Below, one piece after another: positions 29,611 through 41,436 of a stretch of DNA of 64,000 nt. The position numbers were made by a program, and so were the translations under genes. Below the pieces are notes generated by a model. That model was given only the letters and a program-made list of their open reading frames with translations, was not told the DNA's origin and made no database searches. Numbering within the stretch: position 1 is the first letter of the stretch; the number at the start of each line of letters is the position of its first letter. The stretch lies in contig MSED01000007.1 of NCBI GenBank assembly GCA_002099365.1, forward strand, positions 186,001 through 250,000. The letters are read 5' to 3'. The stretch comes from Phialophora verrucosa. Lineage: Eukaryota; Ascomycota; Eurotiomycetes; Chaetothyriales; Herpotrichiellaceae.

Positions 29611-32600
29611 ATGCAGCGCAGGTAAGCGGGTTCTTATTCGAGGTAGTCGACGCTGGAGAATGCTTGTCCCTGACCAGCTTGTGGTTGCTCCCACCTGCGG
29701 TCCCCGATCCCAACATGAACATCACCAACACCGGCGCATATCCACCTCTTCAACGTCGCAGACGGAGGTCTGAGCAGGTCTCTCCATCTTCTCCCTCCTA
29801 CCCGCGGCGGCTGCTTGACCGACCCTATAGGCACAGCGACGCCTTCAGTCCCGCCGTCAGCACGCCTGCCACCGATGAATCAGAGAGCCCTTCTCTCAAC
29901 CTCAACCTGACTCTAACTTCGCCTCTTTCCGATCGCTACTCGCCGCTGCCGTTGGCTCCTCCCTCAGCGAACCCCCCGGCCGTTGAATCAAAGTACCATC
30001 AGAGGTCTTCAGAGGAAGATGGACGGCCCAAATATAGATTATCAGACGAGGCTGCTCGACCTGCGACGGGCAGGACGACCGATCCAAACAATACCTTTGC
30101 CAGCTCAACCGCGTGGTCACCGATATCAGGAGGGGAGTACGCGTCAAGGCCATCGCCTTTGACGCCTTATTCTAGCCAGCCCCAGACGCGAGAGAGGAAA
30201 GTGCTTGATCCCCCGGTCAAGCTTGGCGACAATGCATCCTCCCCGAATCTCCGCAATTACAGCTTTTCTACTCAGGTGTCAGATAAATCCGCACGTGATG
30301 AACCGATTCCAGTCAAAGTACAGGCCGGAAAGAAGAGCAGGATGAATCTGTTGAACCCAATGAATTTGCTGGCCCGTCGGAAATCGTCACAGAATCAGAA
30401 ACTCGATGACATCAATCTCAGTATCAAGACACTGTCCGTCCTTGCCTTGCCAGACAACTTTGACCCCAGCATCCGGGGCAAAGTCGTACACGACTTCTCG
30501 ATACCACGGAATCGGAGACACAATTCTCAGAACGACATAAGCAATGTTGAATCCCCCCTGCGATCTGGATACGGGCCAGAACCCCGTTGGACCAACGACT
30601 CGCCGAGTTCGTCAAGATTGCCACTGAGCGGCACACCCAATACCTCACATAGCCCGATGTTCAAAGAGCACTTCTCAGATGACAGGCCGTCGTTACAGCC
30701 AGAAAGGACAGGTTACCTGCACAACATCCATGCTTTTAATATCGCCCACGACCAGCAAGATGCTGTTGATGTGCCCGCTTTTGCCAGGCGATTACCCTCG
30801 GCGGTGCCACAATCGGGCCAAGGTACCGATCCTGAGCTGTCTCGGATAGAGAACAAGCCGCTACCGCCTGAGAAGGAAGACATACACAAGGCGCCGGTAG
30901 GGGAACCCTCGCCCCCTCCGCCGTCACCCCCACCGAAAAGCACACCGTCGCCAAAATTCGAGGTCCCGCCACCAGCTGCTCTGCCTAAGCACATGACGAG
31001 CAACTCCTCGCGATTCAGTTTCCAAATTGGCGGAGGCTCTTCGGCTCAAGAGAAACTGCTCGAAGAGAAACACAAACAACACGAGGCAACCAGGAAGACC
31101 ACTCGGCCAGATGCGGACGACGAAGAGGATGCGTTCGACTATGACCCCGATGCAGACGATGACTTCGAAGAGCGGATCCCCGGCGTTAATGCAGATTTCG
31201 AGGATGACGATGATTTTGGCAACGACGATATCCCACTCGGCAACGCCCTTGTGGCCCGTTACGGTCCCTCCGAACCCCAAGAAACGCCGGCGTCAGAGGT
31301 CAGGACGACGACCCTGCAGCGCCAGTCACTGCAAGGTTTCCACTTTACACCTCAGTCCATGACGTTCAGCCCCACAAGCACGAACAACGCGTCCCAGCCC
31401 ACTCCAAGGGACCACGAAGGGTTTGCAATTGGTATCGCCGACTCCAGAGCGCCTTCACAAAATGAGAGCTTGGACTTCCAGCCGAAGGACGGAGTGGTCG
31501 ACGTCGAACATGTTTCCATGCTCGGAGGGCTCGGCATATCGACGGCCGAGATACACGGCAGGCGAACACAGCTGACTGCACGTCCACAAGGCGGAGTTTT
31601 TGATGATGACGATCTGTACTTCGATGACGGTGAATTTGGCCATCTTGAGCTCGATCCTTCCGGTCCGACTTTTGACGAACGATTGTTTGATGATGATACA
31701 GGGCAGATTCGTGACATCCCGGCTGACAATGCTCGAAAGTTTGAAGCGGCCAAACAAGCAGCAGGCGGAGATTCAGACGTCAAGGTCGTGAACCCGTGGG
31801 AGGGTCAATTGGGTAGATTGTCCCTCAACAGCACCGCACAAAATGATGAAAGCGACCAAACAGCCGCTCCTTCGGCAAATGGCCATCTGAAGAACCAAGC
31901 AAGCTTTGGGCAAGGAGGCTCCATCGCCGGTCTAACCGAGACAAATCTTGCCGCGTACCACGATGCTTTGGCCTTTGCAGCCAACCAGGCCGCTGCGAAT
32001 GGGCGATTCGACCGCAAAGTGAGCTTCAGCCAAAACTCTGATGACACTTCGCAGTCTCCGTTTGAGAGCAGCCAGCATGGAGTCGTATCCGATGGGAGCC
32101 GCTTCAGCCTCAATTATAGCTCCGCCATCGCAGAAGATGATGGGTTCCCATTTGACGATGATATGGACGATGATCTTATGATTGCGGAAGCGAATGCTGA
32201 GGCCTTGGAAAATGACGACGAGGGCTTCTATGGCCAGGAATTTGGATTTTATGCTCGATCCCGCGGCAAAGGCAACACCGAGCTGGTTAACGGCGGCTAC
32301 TTCGCCGAGCGAGGTTCAAACGGAGTGAAGCGAAGCCACAGTGGAAAAGCCAATTTTCAAGAGCCTAGCTTGACGCCTATTACAGAACGCAGCGAATGGA
32401 GTACCCGAAACTCTTTTGTCTCGTTGCCGATACCGCCAGTTGGCATGCCAGGTTCAGCACACTCGATGCCCAGCCCTGGAATTGCTCAACTGCGGGAACT
32501 TGACTCACCCGGATACGACGAAGACATGAGCTTTAGTGCATTGATGAAGCTTCGTGGTAGGACTTTCGGAGGCAGCTCATCCAGCATCAGCAGCTCCACG

Positions 32601-33017
32601 GCTGGATTTGCGGCTAGTTCTCCTCTTTCAATGGTGGCGAACAACCCCTTCTCTCACTCGGACCACGCGGTTGGCCGCATGTCGTCCTCGATGCATGGCC
32701 GATCCTCGCCCGCTGGGATTCCAGAATCAGAGGAGGAGGACGACGAATCAGAGAGACCTACATTGACACAGAACACCCCACGCAAGAAGATGAGCGAACC
32801 CGTCGTGGTTACATCTCAGGAAGAGATGCCCTCGCCTGCGGTGTCTGCGGGCGGTGAGCGACGAAAAGGCCATCACAGTCGAACCTCGAGTGGTGCCGAT
32901 AGTGTGAGCTATGCGCGTGATGGCGAGGGCGGCTGGGTGTTGGAGCGGAGGCGCACGGATGAAGGCAGCGGGACTGAAGTTATCGACCGCGAGTATCTAG
33001 CTGGAGCCCGAATTTGA
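29611..33017 (+). CDS. large low-complexity hypothetical protein
   Basis: The start is placed in an 11-nt exon (29611-29621, ATG CAG CGC AG) followed by a 56-nt intron (gtaagcgg...ctgaccag). Exon 2 is 29678-33017, giving 1116 residues beginning MQRSLWLLPPAVPDPNMNIT. Starting at the later in-frame ATG at 29715 is possible. The protein is mostly disordered (Ser/Pro/Asp-rich). A basic conserved-looking island at about 215-290 reads KSRMNLLNPMNLLARRKSSQ, INLSIKTLSVLALPDNFDP and RGKVVHDFSIPRNRR. Later islands are EEDAFDYDPDADDDFEERIP, GVFDDDDLYFDDGEFGHLEL, AAYHDALAFAANQAAANGRF and a C-terminal GWVLERRRTDEGSGTEVIDR. A proline run (PPPPSPPPKSTPSP) at about 410 could bind SH3 domains. No enzyme domain or membrane helix. 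Many SP/TP sites suggest a phosphorylated regulatory or cortical protein, but that is inference. Confidence 0.7.
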
Positions 33018-33622
33018 GAGGGAGCTCCATGTACAGAATATGGTTGAATATGGCGACTGCTTGGACACGAGGTCATCTGGAAAAGGACAAGGCGACGATG
33101 TTATGATACCCCTATAGAATCTGAACATGTATCCATATAGGTACGCAGCAGAGCGAACACTTACATCAGCAATACACAGCAGGGACGCAGAGTCACCTTC
33201 CGAAGAGCCGGTCGTGCAGTTAATGAAGCTCAAGTTTGGCACTTGAATGTGCCACATGTGGGCGGATACCGAGTTGGTGTGCGTAGCAGCCAATGGTATG
33301 CAAGATGATGTATGCCAGATGACAGTGTTGTCGAGCCTGGCCGACGAGGCGTGACGAGCGAGTGGCAGGGAGCATCTCCGCAAAATGCCTCAGTTTGTCC
33401 AGCAGCCCTTGGCGCTTTTCGAAACCTGAGACTGCGCTGCGCAACTTGATTGACGTGTACTTCAAAACTTCCTCAACTTCGCCGTCGACGCCTCAGTGTC
33501 GCTCTCCATTCCCTGTCCACCTCCTACTTCCTTGTCGGTGGTGCGATCCATTCGTTCGGAGCACAGTCTCCTCTCCCATGGACCGTTCTCTGTACCATTA
33601 GCTCACCACTTACTCCAGCATT
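33018..33622. other. promoter region of the 2-oxoglutarate dehydrogenase gene
   Basis: About 600 bp holding the 3' end of the upstream gene and the promoter of the next. C/T-rich leader words (cgctctccattccctgtccacctcctac) run through about 33500-33600. No separate gene seen. Confidence 0.4.
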
Positions 33623-36600
33623 ATGTATCGTTACGCTGCGGGCAAGCTCCCGCTGAGGGCTGCTCAAGCTTCAAGAACTTTCCATACTACTCCGAGTTCA
33701 CAGGCGCTGTCTGGAGCTCGTCAGAATGCTCTCACTGCAGGGAGGAAACCACTGGCTGTCATGGCCCGCAGCTCAAGGCTGCGCAGAAGCTATGCCATGG
33801 CAGCCGAAGAGTCCAACAAAGGAGTGGTATGCGCTCTTCATACGCCTGAATGTGTGGTAGAGCCGCAGAGCTGACCGTCAAACAGGACCCCAATGACTCA
33901 TTCCTCCAAGGAAACACGGCCAACTACATCGACGAGATGTACATGGCCTGGAAACGAGACCCGTCCTCTGTCCACATCTCATGGCAAGCCTACTTCCACA
34001 ATATGGAGGAAGGTACCATGCCGGTCTCCCGCGCATTCCAACCTCCTCCAGGCCTGATCTCGCAGGCTGAAGGTGCGGCCAGTCTAGCTCCCAGTGCCGT
34101 GACGGGCGAATCGAGCGGCGACGTCACCAACCACTTGAAGGTCCAATTGCTGGTGCGGGCATACCAGTCGACCGGTCACCACAAAGCGAAGACGGACCCC
34201 TTGGGGATTCGTGGCGAGGCCGAAGCATTTGGCTACCGCAGACCAAAAGAGTTGGAGCTGGACCACTATGGCTTTAGCGAGGCAGACCTGGACTCAGAAT
34301 TCACCCTTGGGCCCGGTATTCTACCTAGATTCGTCACCGAGTCACGCAAGAAGATGAAACTGCGCGATATTATCGCTGCATGTGAGAAAATCTACTGCGG
34401 CTCATACGGCGTGGAGTACATCCACATCCCCGATCGAGAGCAATGCGACTGGATTAGAAACAGAATCGAGGTTCCCACGCCATACAAGTATTCGGTCGAT
34501 GAAAAGCGCCGTATCCTCGACAGACTGATCTGGAGCTCCAGTTTCGAGTCCTTCCTGGCCACGAAATACCCCAATGACAAGCGTTTCGGTCTGGAAGGAT
34601 GCGAGACTCTCGTTCCAGGCATGAAAGCCATGATCGACAGAAGTGTCGACTATGGCATCAAAGACATCGTCATTGGCATGCCGCACAGAGGGAGACTGAA
34701 CGTTCTCAGCAACGTCGTGCGGAAGCCCAACGAATCCATCTTCAGCGAGTTCTCCGGTACTAGCGAGGCAAGCGACGAAGGCTCGGGCGACGTGAAATAC
34801 CATCTAGGCATGAACTTTGAACGACCGACACCTTCCGGAAAGCGTGTCCAACTCTCCCTTGTCGCTAATCCTTCTCACTTGGAAGCCGAGGACCCCGTTG
34901 TGCTTGGCAAGACTCGCGCCATCCAACATTACAACAACGACGAAAAGCAACACTTGACTGCCATGGGTGTATTGCTTCACGGTGATGCTGCCTTTGCTGC
35001 GCAGGGCGTCGTCTACGAAACTCTTGGCTTCCACGCTCTTCCCGCTTACTCGACCGGCGGCACTATCCACATCATTGTGAACAACCAGATCGGGTTCACA
35101 ACGGATCCCAGATTTGCTCGATCGACACCATATTGCTCCGACATTGCCAAGGCCATTGACGCTCCCGTATTCCACGTCAATGGTGATGATGTTGAAGCCG
35201 TTAACTTCGTCTGCCAGATGGCTGCCGATTGGAGAGCCGATTTCAAGAAAGACTGTGTCATCGATATCGTCTGCTACCGCAAGCAGGGCCACAATGAAAC
35301 CGACCAGCCATCTTTCACTCAGCCACTCATGTACAAGCGGATCGAGTCGATAAAACCGCAACTCGACAAGTACGTCGACAAGCTGCTGGAAGAAAACACC
35401 TTCACCAAAGACGATATTGACGAGCATAAGAAATGGGTGTGGGGAATGCTCAATGACAGCTTCGACCGAAGCAAAGACTATCAACCCACCGGCAAGGAGT
35501 GGCTCACGTCGGCCTGGAACGGTTTCAAATCACCCCGAGAGCTCGCTACCGAAGTTCTTCCTCATCCCCCAACTGGTGTTCCTTCCGAGATGTTGAAGGA
35601 AATTGGCAAGAAGATCGGTGAGGCCCCCGAAGGGTTCACCGTGCATCGCAACCTCAAGCGTATTCTTGCTGGCCGCCAGAAGGCTGTCCAAGACGGCAAA
35701 GGCATTGACTGGGCTACGGCCGAAGCTCTTGCTTTCGGTACACTATGCCTCGAGGGCCACCATGTGCGTGTTTCCGGCCAAGACGTTGAACGTGGCACCT
35801 TTTCTCAGCGACATGCCGTCCTGCACGACCAGGAGACTGAAGGCACCTGGACACCACTCAGCAACCTATCCAAGGAGCAAGGCGCGTTCACCATCTCCAA
35901 TTCGTCCTTGAGTGAATTCGGTGTTCTCGGGTTCGAATACGGTTACTCGCTCTCGTCGCCCAATGCGCTCGTCATGTGGGAAGCGCAATTTGGGGACTTT
36001 GCCAACAATGCCCAATGTATCATTGACCAGTTCATTGCTTCAGGAGAAGTCAAGTGGCTGCAGAGATCCGGCTTGGTTTGCTCTTTGCCCCACGGTTACG
36101 ATGGACAGGGACCCGAGGTAAGCACTTCACCATGCCTGTGACCTGATCAGAGACACCCAGACTAATTGTTCTCACAGCATAGTAGTGGCCGCATGGAACG
36201 ATACTTGCAACTTTGCAACGAAGAGCCGCGCGTATTCCCATCTCAGGACAAGCTTGACCGACAGCATCAGGACTGCAACATGCAAGTCGCATATATGACA
36301 ACACCTTCCAACTATTTCCACATTCTCCGACGACAGATGAACAGACAATTCAGAAAACGTAAGTTACATGGCCTGAAGGATTTATGGACCTCTCTGACCC
36401 TATAATAGCATTGATTGTGTTCTTCTCAAAGTCACTTCTCCGACACCCTCTCGCACGCTCCAACCTGGAAGACTTCGAGGGCGAATCTCACTTCCAATGG
36501 ATCATTCCGGACCCAGAACACGGCAAGGCCATTGCTGAGCCAGATGACATCGACCGGGTCGTGATCTGCACGGGTCAAGTTTACGCCGCTTTGCACAAGC

Positions 36601-36947
36601 ACCGCGGCGACAAGGGCATCAAGAACACCGCCATCACGCGTGTCGAGCAGCTCAATCCCTTCCCGTGGGCCCAGCTCAAGGAAAACCTTGACACCTACAA
36701 GAACGCCAAGACGATCGTCTGGTGTCAAGAGGAACCTCTCAATGCTGGAGCATGGAGTTTCGTTCAGCCACGTATCGAGACCTTGTTGAATCAGACTGAG
36801 CACCATAACCGACGGCACGTCATGTATGCTGGAAGAGATCCTAGTGCCTCGGTGGCGACGGGAACGAAGGCCAACCACGTCAAGGAGGAGCAAGCATTAC
36901 TTGAGGAAGCGTTCAAGGTTACGCAGGATAAACTGAAGGGTGAATGA
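33623..36947 (+). CDS. KGD1: 2-oxoglutarate dehydrogenase E1 component, mitochondrial
   Basis: Four exons: 33623-33826, 33886-36117, 36178-36358 and 36409-36947. Introns of 59, 60 and 50 nt are all GT-AG, giving 1051 residues, normal for fungal E1. The thiamine-diphosphate enzyme decarboxylates 2-oxoglutarate and transfers the succinyl group to lipoyl-E2 in the TCA cycle. The N-terminus MYRYAAGKLPLRAAQASRTF is a clear matrix-targeting presequence. Landmarks: SFLQGNTANYIDEMYMAWKR near the mature N-terminus, GMPHRGRLNVLSNVVRKP, the active-site region GDAAFAAQGVVYETLG, the metal/TDP site NGDDVEAVNFVCQ, and GHNETDQPSFTQPLMYKRI. The C-terminal pyrimidine-binding and transketolase-like parts follow (SLSEFGVLGFEYGYSL; FFSKSLLRHPLARS). 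Splice joins reproduce the conserved QFRKPLIVFFSKS and GPEHSSGRMER sequences, so the model is firm. Confidence 0.97.
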
Positions 36948-37365
36948 CTAGCCGACGGTGTGACTGGGGCCACGGTGCTTGGTTGAACATACCTGATGAG
37001 GATTGCATGTATAAGAGGTGGTGATGGCGTCACCGACCACCATTCGTGACAAACACAATTCTTCGGTGCTAGCTATTATCTGCCATGTAACGTCCGACCA
37101 GCGATGCTCGCACTGTCGTAAGAGGAAATGTACCTCGAGGGCTGTCATTTTGTCCCAATCCAGATAGTGAACAATTGTGTCGTGCGTGACCCCGGGCAGG
37201 TGGAACAGGTGGAACTGACGCCGCCTTAGTTTCCTGCAATTGCGGTTGGACAAGATTGCAAGCACGAAGGTGAAATGAGGCCAACGAACTCGAGAGGTTC
37301 AGCTGATCTGCCTCGGAGTCTAGACTCCTCTTCTTCATCATGGGCCTTTTCCACCTGCTGACAGG
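36948..37365. other. short intergenic region
   Basis: 418 bp between the dehydrogenase stop and the next start codon. Small minus-strand open frames here overlap promoter sequence and are not convincing. No motif assigned. Confidence 0.4.
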
Positions 37366-40300
37366 ATGAGCTTCGGCTTCGGCGTCGGCGATTTCCTGGC
37401 TGCCATTGACCTTGCGAAGGCTATCCGGAGTAGATTCGTCGACGCTCCTACTCAGTTCGCCGACATCTCAAGGGAGTAGGTGTTAGATTCCATGTAATCT
37501 TTGGTACATCGGGCACTGACAGTTCGCGTCCCAGGGTCAGAAGCCTATCGAATGTCCTGCGGGACATCGAAGATGTCGCGCCTGCCCGAGAGTTGACCGC
37601 GCGACAGAAGGATGAATTCGAGGACGTCGCCCACGGCGCTCGACAGGTCCTCAACGACCTCGAACGATTTTTGGACAGATATCAAGAGCTAGGCATACCT
37701 CCGACTGGTAGCAAAGAACCATCAGTGTCAGCCCGAGCCAAGCGGGTGTGGAAGAAGCTGAACTTTGATTCCAAGGAGATCACTGCTTTCCGCGACAGGA
37801 TTGCTTCGTGCACCACGCTTCTGGACACGTTCTTGGGCAAGATCAATACGTAAGCCGCCGCTTCAGATGGACGAGAAACTGGTCGCTCACAGAATAGGCG
37901 CGTAACGTTGGCGACGAAAGACGCTGTCGACAGCCTGCACGCCCGACAGACTACCCGAGACCAGATCGAGGAGCGCCGACTTGTTTTAGAGTGGCTGGCG
38001 CCTGAGGACTACCACACTGCCCAGCAAAGCGACTACATTGGCCAGCGTCAACCGGGGACGGGACAATGGCTCCTCGACTCCCAGGACTTCAATCTGTGGG
38101 TTGCGCGCAGAGGCGAGACGATGTTCTGCCCTGGTATCCCCGGCGCAGGGAAAACCATTCTCACGTCGATTGTCGTGGACCATCTCTGGAAGAAGCGCGA
38201 ATCCGATCAGACTCTCGGCGTCGGGTGCCTTTATTGCAACTTCCGGCGTCAGGAAGAACACACTCCGTTACGGCTACTCACCAGTTTACTGAAGCAAGTC
38301 GCACAAGGCCTCGATCCATTGCCTGCTGTCCTTGTAGACGTCTACGAGCGCCACCAGAAAGATGGGAGCCGTCTTCGGCTCCAAGAAACCGCTGAGACCC
38401 TGCAAGCTGTCATCAAGCACTACCAGCGATGCTTCATCGTCATCGACGCATTGGATGAATGCGACAATGCCAATGGACAACGCAGCCAACTCCTCAACGA
38501 GATATTCACTCTGAGGAGCACGGCCGGTGTCAATGTGTTCGCTACATCCCGCTTCATTCCTGAGATCGAGAAGGAATTCCACGGATGCACATCTCTCGAG
38601 ATCAGAGCAAGCGATGATGACATCGGACGGTATTTGCTTTCCCGGTTTCAGCATTTGCCGTCTTTCGTTTCCCGAAATATCGACCTCCAGAACGAAATCA
38701 AGTCGGAGGTACTGAAGGCTGCGGACGGAATGCATGTCGCTCCGCTCCAGATCACCTCTAGCTTGCTAACTAGTGTGTAGGTTCCTCCTCGCCAAGTTGC
38801 ATGTTGATTCTCTCAAGGGCAAAAAGTCCCCCAAAGCGGTTCGCGTTGCCTTGCGAGATCTCCCGAAAGGCTTACATGGTTTGAACTATGCCTACAAAGA
38901 AGCCATGGATCGAATCGAGCGTCAGAATCCATACTCCAGCGACCTCGCCAAGCAAGTCCTCTCGTGGATTACCTTTGCCAAACAACCGTTAACTACTCTG
39001 GAGCTAAGGCATGCCCTCGGGGTGGAGCTCGATGAGCCGGATTTCGACCCAGAGAATATGCCTGAGATCGAAGACTTGATTTCGGTGTGTGCGGGATTGG
39101 TCACCGTGGACGAAGAAAACGACGTGATTCGGTTGGTTCACTACACGACGCAAACGTACTTTGAACAGACCAAGGGGATCTGGTTTCCAGATGCCGAGAC
39201 GCTCATTACACAGACGTGCCTCACCTACTTGTCCTTCGATGTTTCCGCACACGAGGACGAACAAGTGCCGACACTGTACCCTCTATATGGATACGCAGCC
39301 CGGAACTGGGGTTTGCATATATGCGCCGCGTCGTCAGCTGTACAATGCTCTGTCCCAGCGTTTGTTCGCGCAGATGATAAGGTTACTTTGTGCGCCCGGG
39401 TAGCCGTCCGGGGGCCGGACCAATCCCCACGTTGGCGCAGAGCATGGACCTATGTCAGAGACAACTTCCCAAACATGTACCTGGTTGCCTTATCGGGCGC
39501 GACGTGCACAATGGTTGCATTATTGGACGAGGGAGCTTCGCCAGAAATCGACGTAGAAGATCAAGGGCGAACTCCGTTATGGTGGGCAGCGTTGGCTGGA
39601 CACACTCCAATGGTGGAACTATTGCTCGAGCGAGGTGTTCGAACGCACATCTGGGACGCTTGGCAAAGGCAAACGCCCTTGTCATTAGCGGCTAACTATG
39701 GCCATGAGGAGGTGGCCAGGCTGCTGCTCGAGAAAGGCGCCGACTCAAATTTTACAGACGAAGAACACTGCGCACCGCTCACATATGCTGCAGCGGAGGG
39801 CCATGATGAAGTGGTCAAGCTGCTTTTGTCTCAAGTGGACATTGACGTAAATACAAAAGACCTTGCTCACCGCACACCCCTGTTCAAAGCCGCTGAACTA
39901 GGCCGAGAAGGCATTTGCCGACTACTCCTGTCACGACCTGACGTGGAAGTCGACCTCAAGGACATATTCGGGTTGACGCCGCTGTTCCTGGCCGCTCATT
40001 CCCGCTCTGAGAACACTTGCAAGCTGATCTTGCTTCGTCACAATGCCGCCATTGACTTTGTGGACGAAGACGGTGACTCGCTGCTGCTGCTAGCTGCCAG
40101 GAAGGGATGGGAAGAAATCGTGAAGCTGGTCCTGGCGCGGAAGGACTCGGATCCCGGTTTCAAGAACAGGTCAGGGCAGACGGCACTGATCTTGGCGGCT
40201 GCGGGAGGCCACCTTGGGATTGTGAAGATGCTGTTGGCCACGGATGCCATTCACTTGAATTGGCGCGATGGGCTGGGCAGAACCGCTTTCTCCATGGCTC

Positions 40301-40689
40301 TACAGGAGGACCACCTGGATGTCATGAAGCTGCTGCTTGCGACCAAGCGCGTGAACCCCAATTCGGAGCTCTACGACGGCAACAGGGTCCTTGCTGCAGC
40401 TGCGGCCTCTGGAGAATTCGAGCTTGCGGAGCTCTTACTGGCGACTAATGCCGTTGACCTCAATTGGCGGGACAAACAGGGTAACTCTGTACTGGGCCAC
40501 GCGGCTCAGAGCGGCCATGTTGAGGTGGTCAAACTTCTCCTGGACAATGGAGTCGATCCGGCCTCTAAAAATGACCGTGGCCTCACGCCGCTGGATCTGG
40601 CAGTAGAAAGCGCGGGTTTGCATCAAAACCTCCCGCCCTACCAGGATGTGGTGGACTATTTACGACCATACTATCCTGTTGTTAACTGA
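37366..40689 (+). CDS. NACHT-type STAND NTPase with ankyrin repeats (fungal NLR-like)
   Basis: Four exons: 37366-37475, 37535-37849, 37898-38731 and 38781-40689; 1055 residues. The first two introns and their joins are clean (SRE-VRSLSNVL; INT-RVTLATK). The third starts with GC (see separate entry). Domain order: an N-terminal helical domain (MSFGFGVGDFLAAIDLAKAI onward, about 1-140) of the kind common in fungal NACHT-ankyrin proteins; a NACHT NTPase with Walker A GIPGAGKT (about 219-227) and Walker B CFIVIDALDEC (about 320); a winged-helix-like segment (about 430-560); then ten to twelve ankyrin repeats (about 650-1035; TPL..AA..GH.E.V.LLL). Such proteins sense non-self or damage and can trigger cell death or incompatibility in fungi (family knowledge; not shown here). 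The repeats are diverged from each other, unlike the high-identity repeats of fast-evolving allorecognition genes. No transposon seen nearby. Confidence 0.9.
38732..38780 (+). other. GC-AG intron in the NACHT-ankyrin gene
   Basis: 49-nt intron with donor AT|gcatgt, a gctaac branch word and acceptor gtgtgtag. It joins the frames as ADG-M-FLLAKLHV. The nearest GT (at 38736) would put the next exon out of frame. Without removal, the frame ends at an in-frame TAG. Confidence 0.7.
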
Positions 40690-41436
40690 TAAAACTCATA
40701 GACATGGCAACGGCGATGAAGACTAGAATGATGTGACTTGCAGTACGAACATGACGCTGATACGGACGGCAGTAGATACGGCAGATACAGTAGATACTCC
40801 TAGTAAATGCAGCACTGTGATAACCCCCAGCGGAGTATCCTGATGAGCCCAACATATGTGATATTGCAGTGTTAGTAGGGAGAGGCATGTACTGAGCATA
40901 GGAACCGATCGGCCTCGGTGTAAACTCCGTATCAGTGCACAATGCTAGACATTTATTTTGATGGTGTACAGTATATTTTCAACCCTACAGCCCTTCAGCC
41001 CTTGTCTTATATGCAGGTTTGACAGGATAGAACAATGTACAAGGTACAATCAAACGATACCATAACTACTCCCATACTTCATCCCTTGTACAATACCCCG
41101 GACGCGGACTACCAAGGATCGAATGGACGGACAGGAAACATCCACCGCACAATGTCCTAATACTGTACATAACCTACTCCGTATGTCATGTCATGCACAC
41201 ATACATACTGTAAAGGAAAGGCGTCTTCGCGCCGCGGGCGATGCATGTATACATAGTGTAAAGTAAAGGCCCCTTCGCGCCGCAGGCCACGCATGCATAC
41301 GTTGATCGTCAAGTCATGAATAAATACGTCGGCTACCGTAGGACATATCACGGAGTACACCTACAGTAAGTGGTATCCCTCTCCCTGGCATCCGATCCGA
41401 TCCCTGTCCACAGGATTTCTCTGTGTGCATGAAATT
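40690..41436. other. convergent intergenic region with a 48-bp tandem duplication
   Basis: About 750 bp between convergent genes, A/T-richer than its surroundings with many gta/tac words (tactgtacat, gtacaatac). It contains the tandem duplication listed separately. A 67-codon minus-strand open frame (41157-41360) runs through that repeat but has no other support. Confidence 0.45.
41209..41304. repeat. 48-bp tandem duplication
   Basis: Two head-to-tail copies, 41209-41256 and 41257-41304, each starting tgtaaag and sharing the core cttcgcgccgc(a/g)gg. By eye they are roughly 75-80% identical. The repeat lies beyond the 3' end of the secreted-protein gene. Confidence 0.75.

Noticed and set aside
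41157..41360. 67-codon minus-strand open frame with a 16-residue repeat
   Set aside because: It is created by the 48-bp duplication in non-coding sequence; no motif, splice site or leader supports it.
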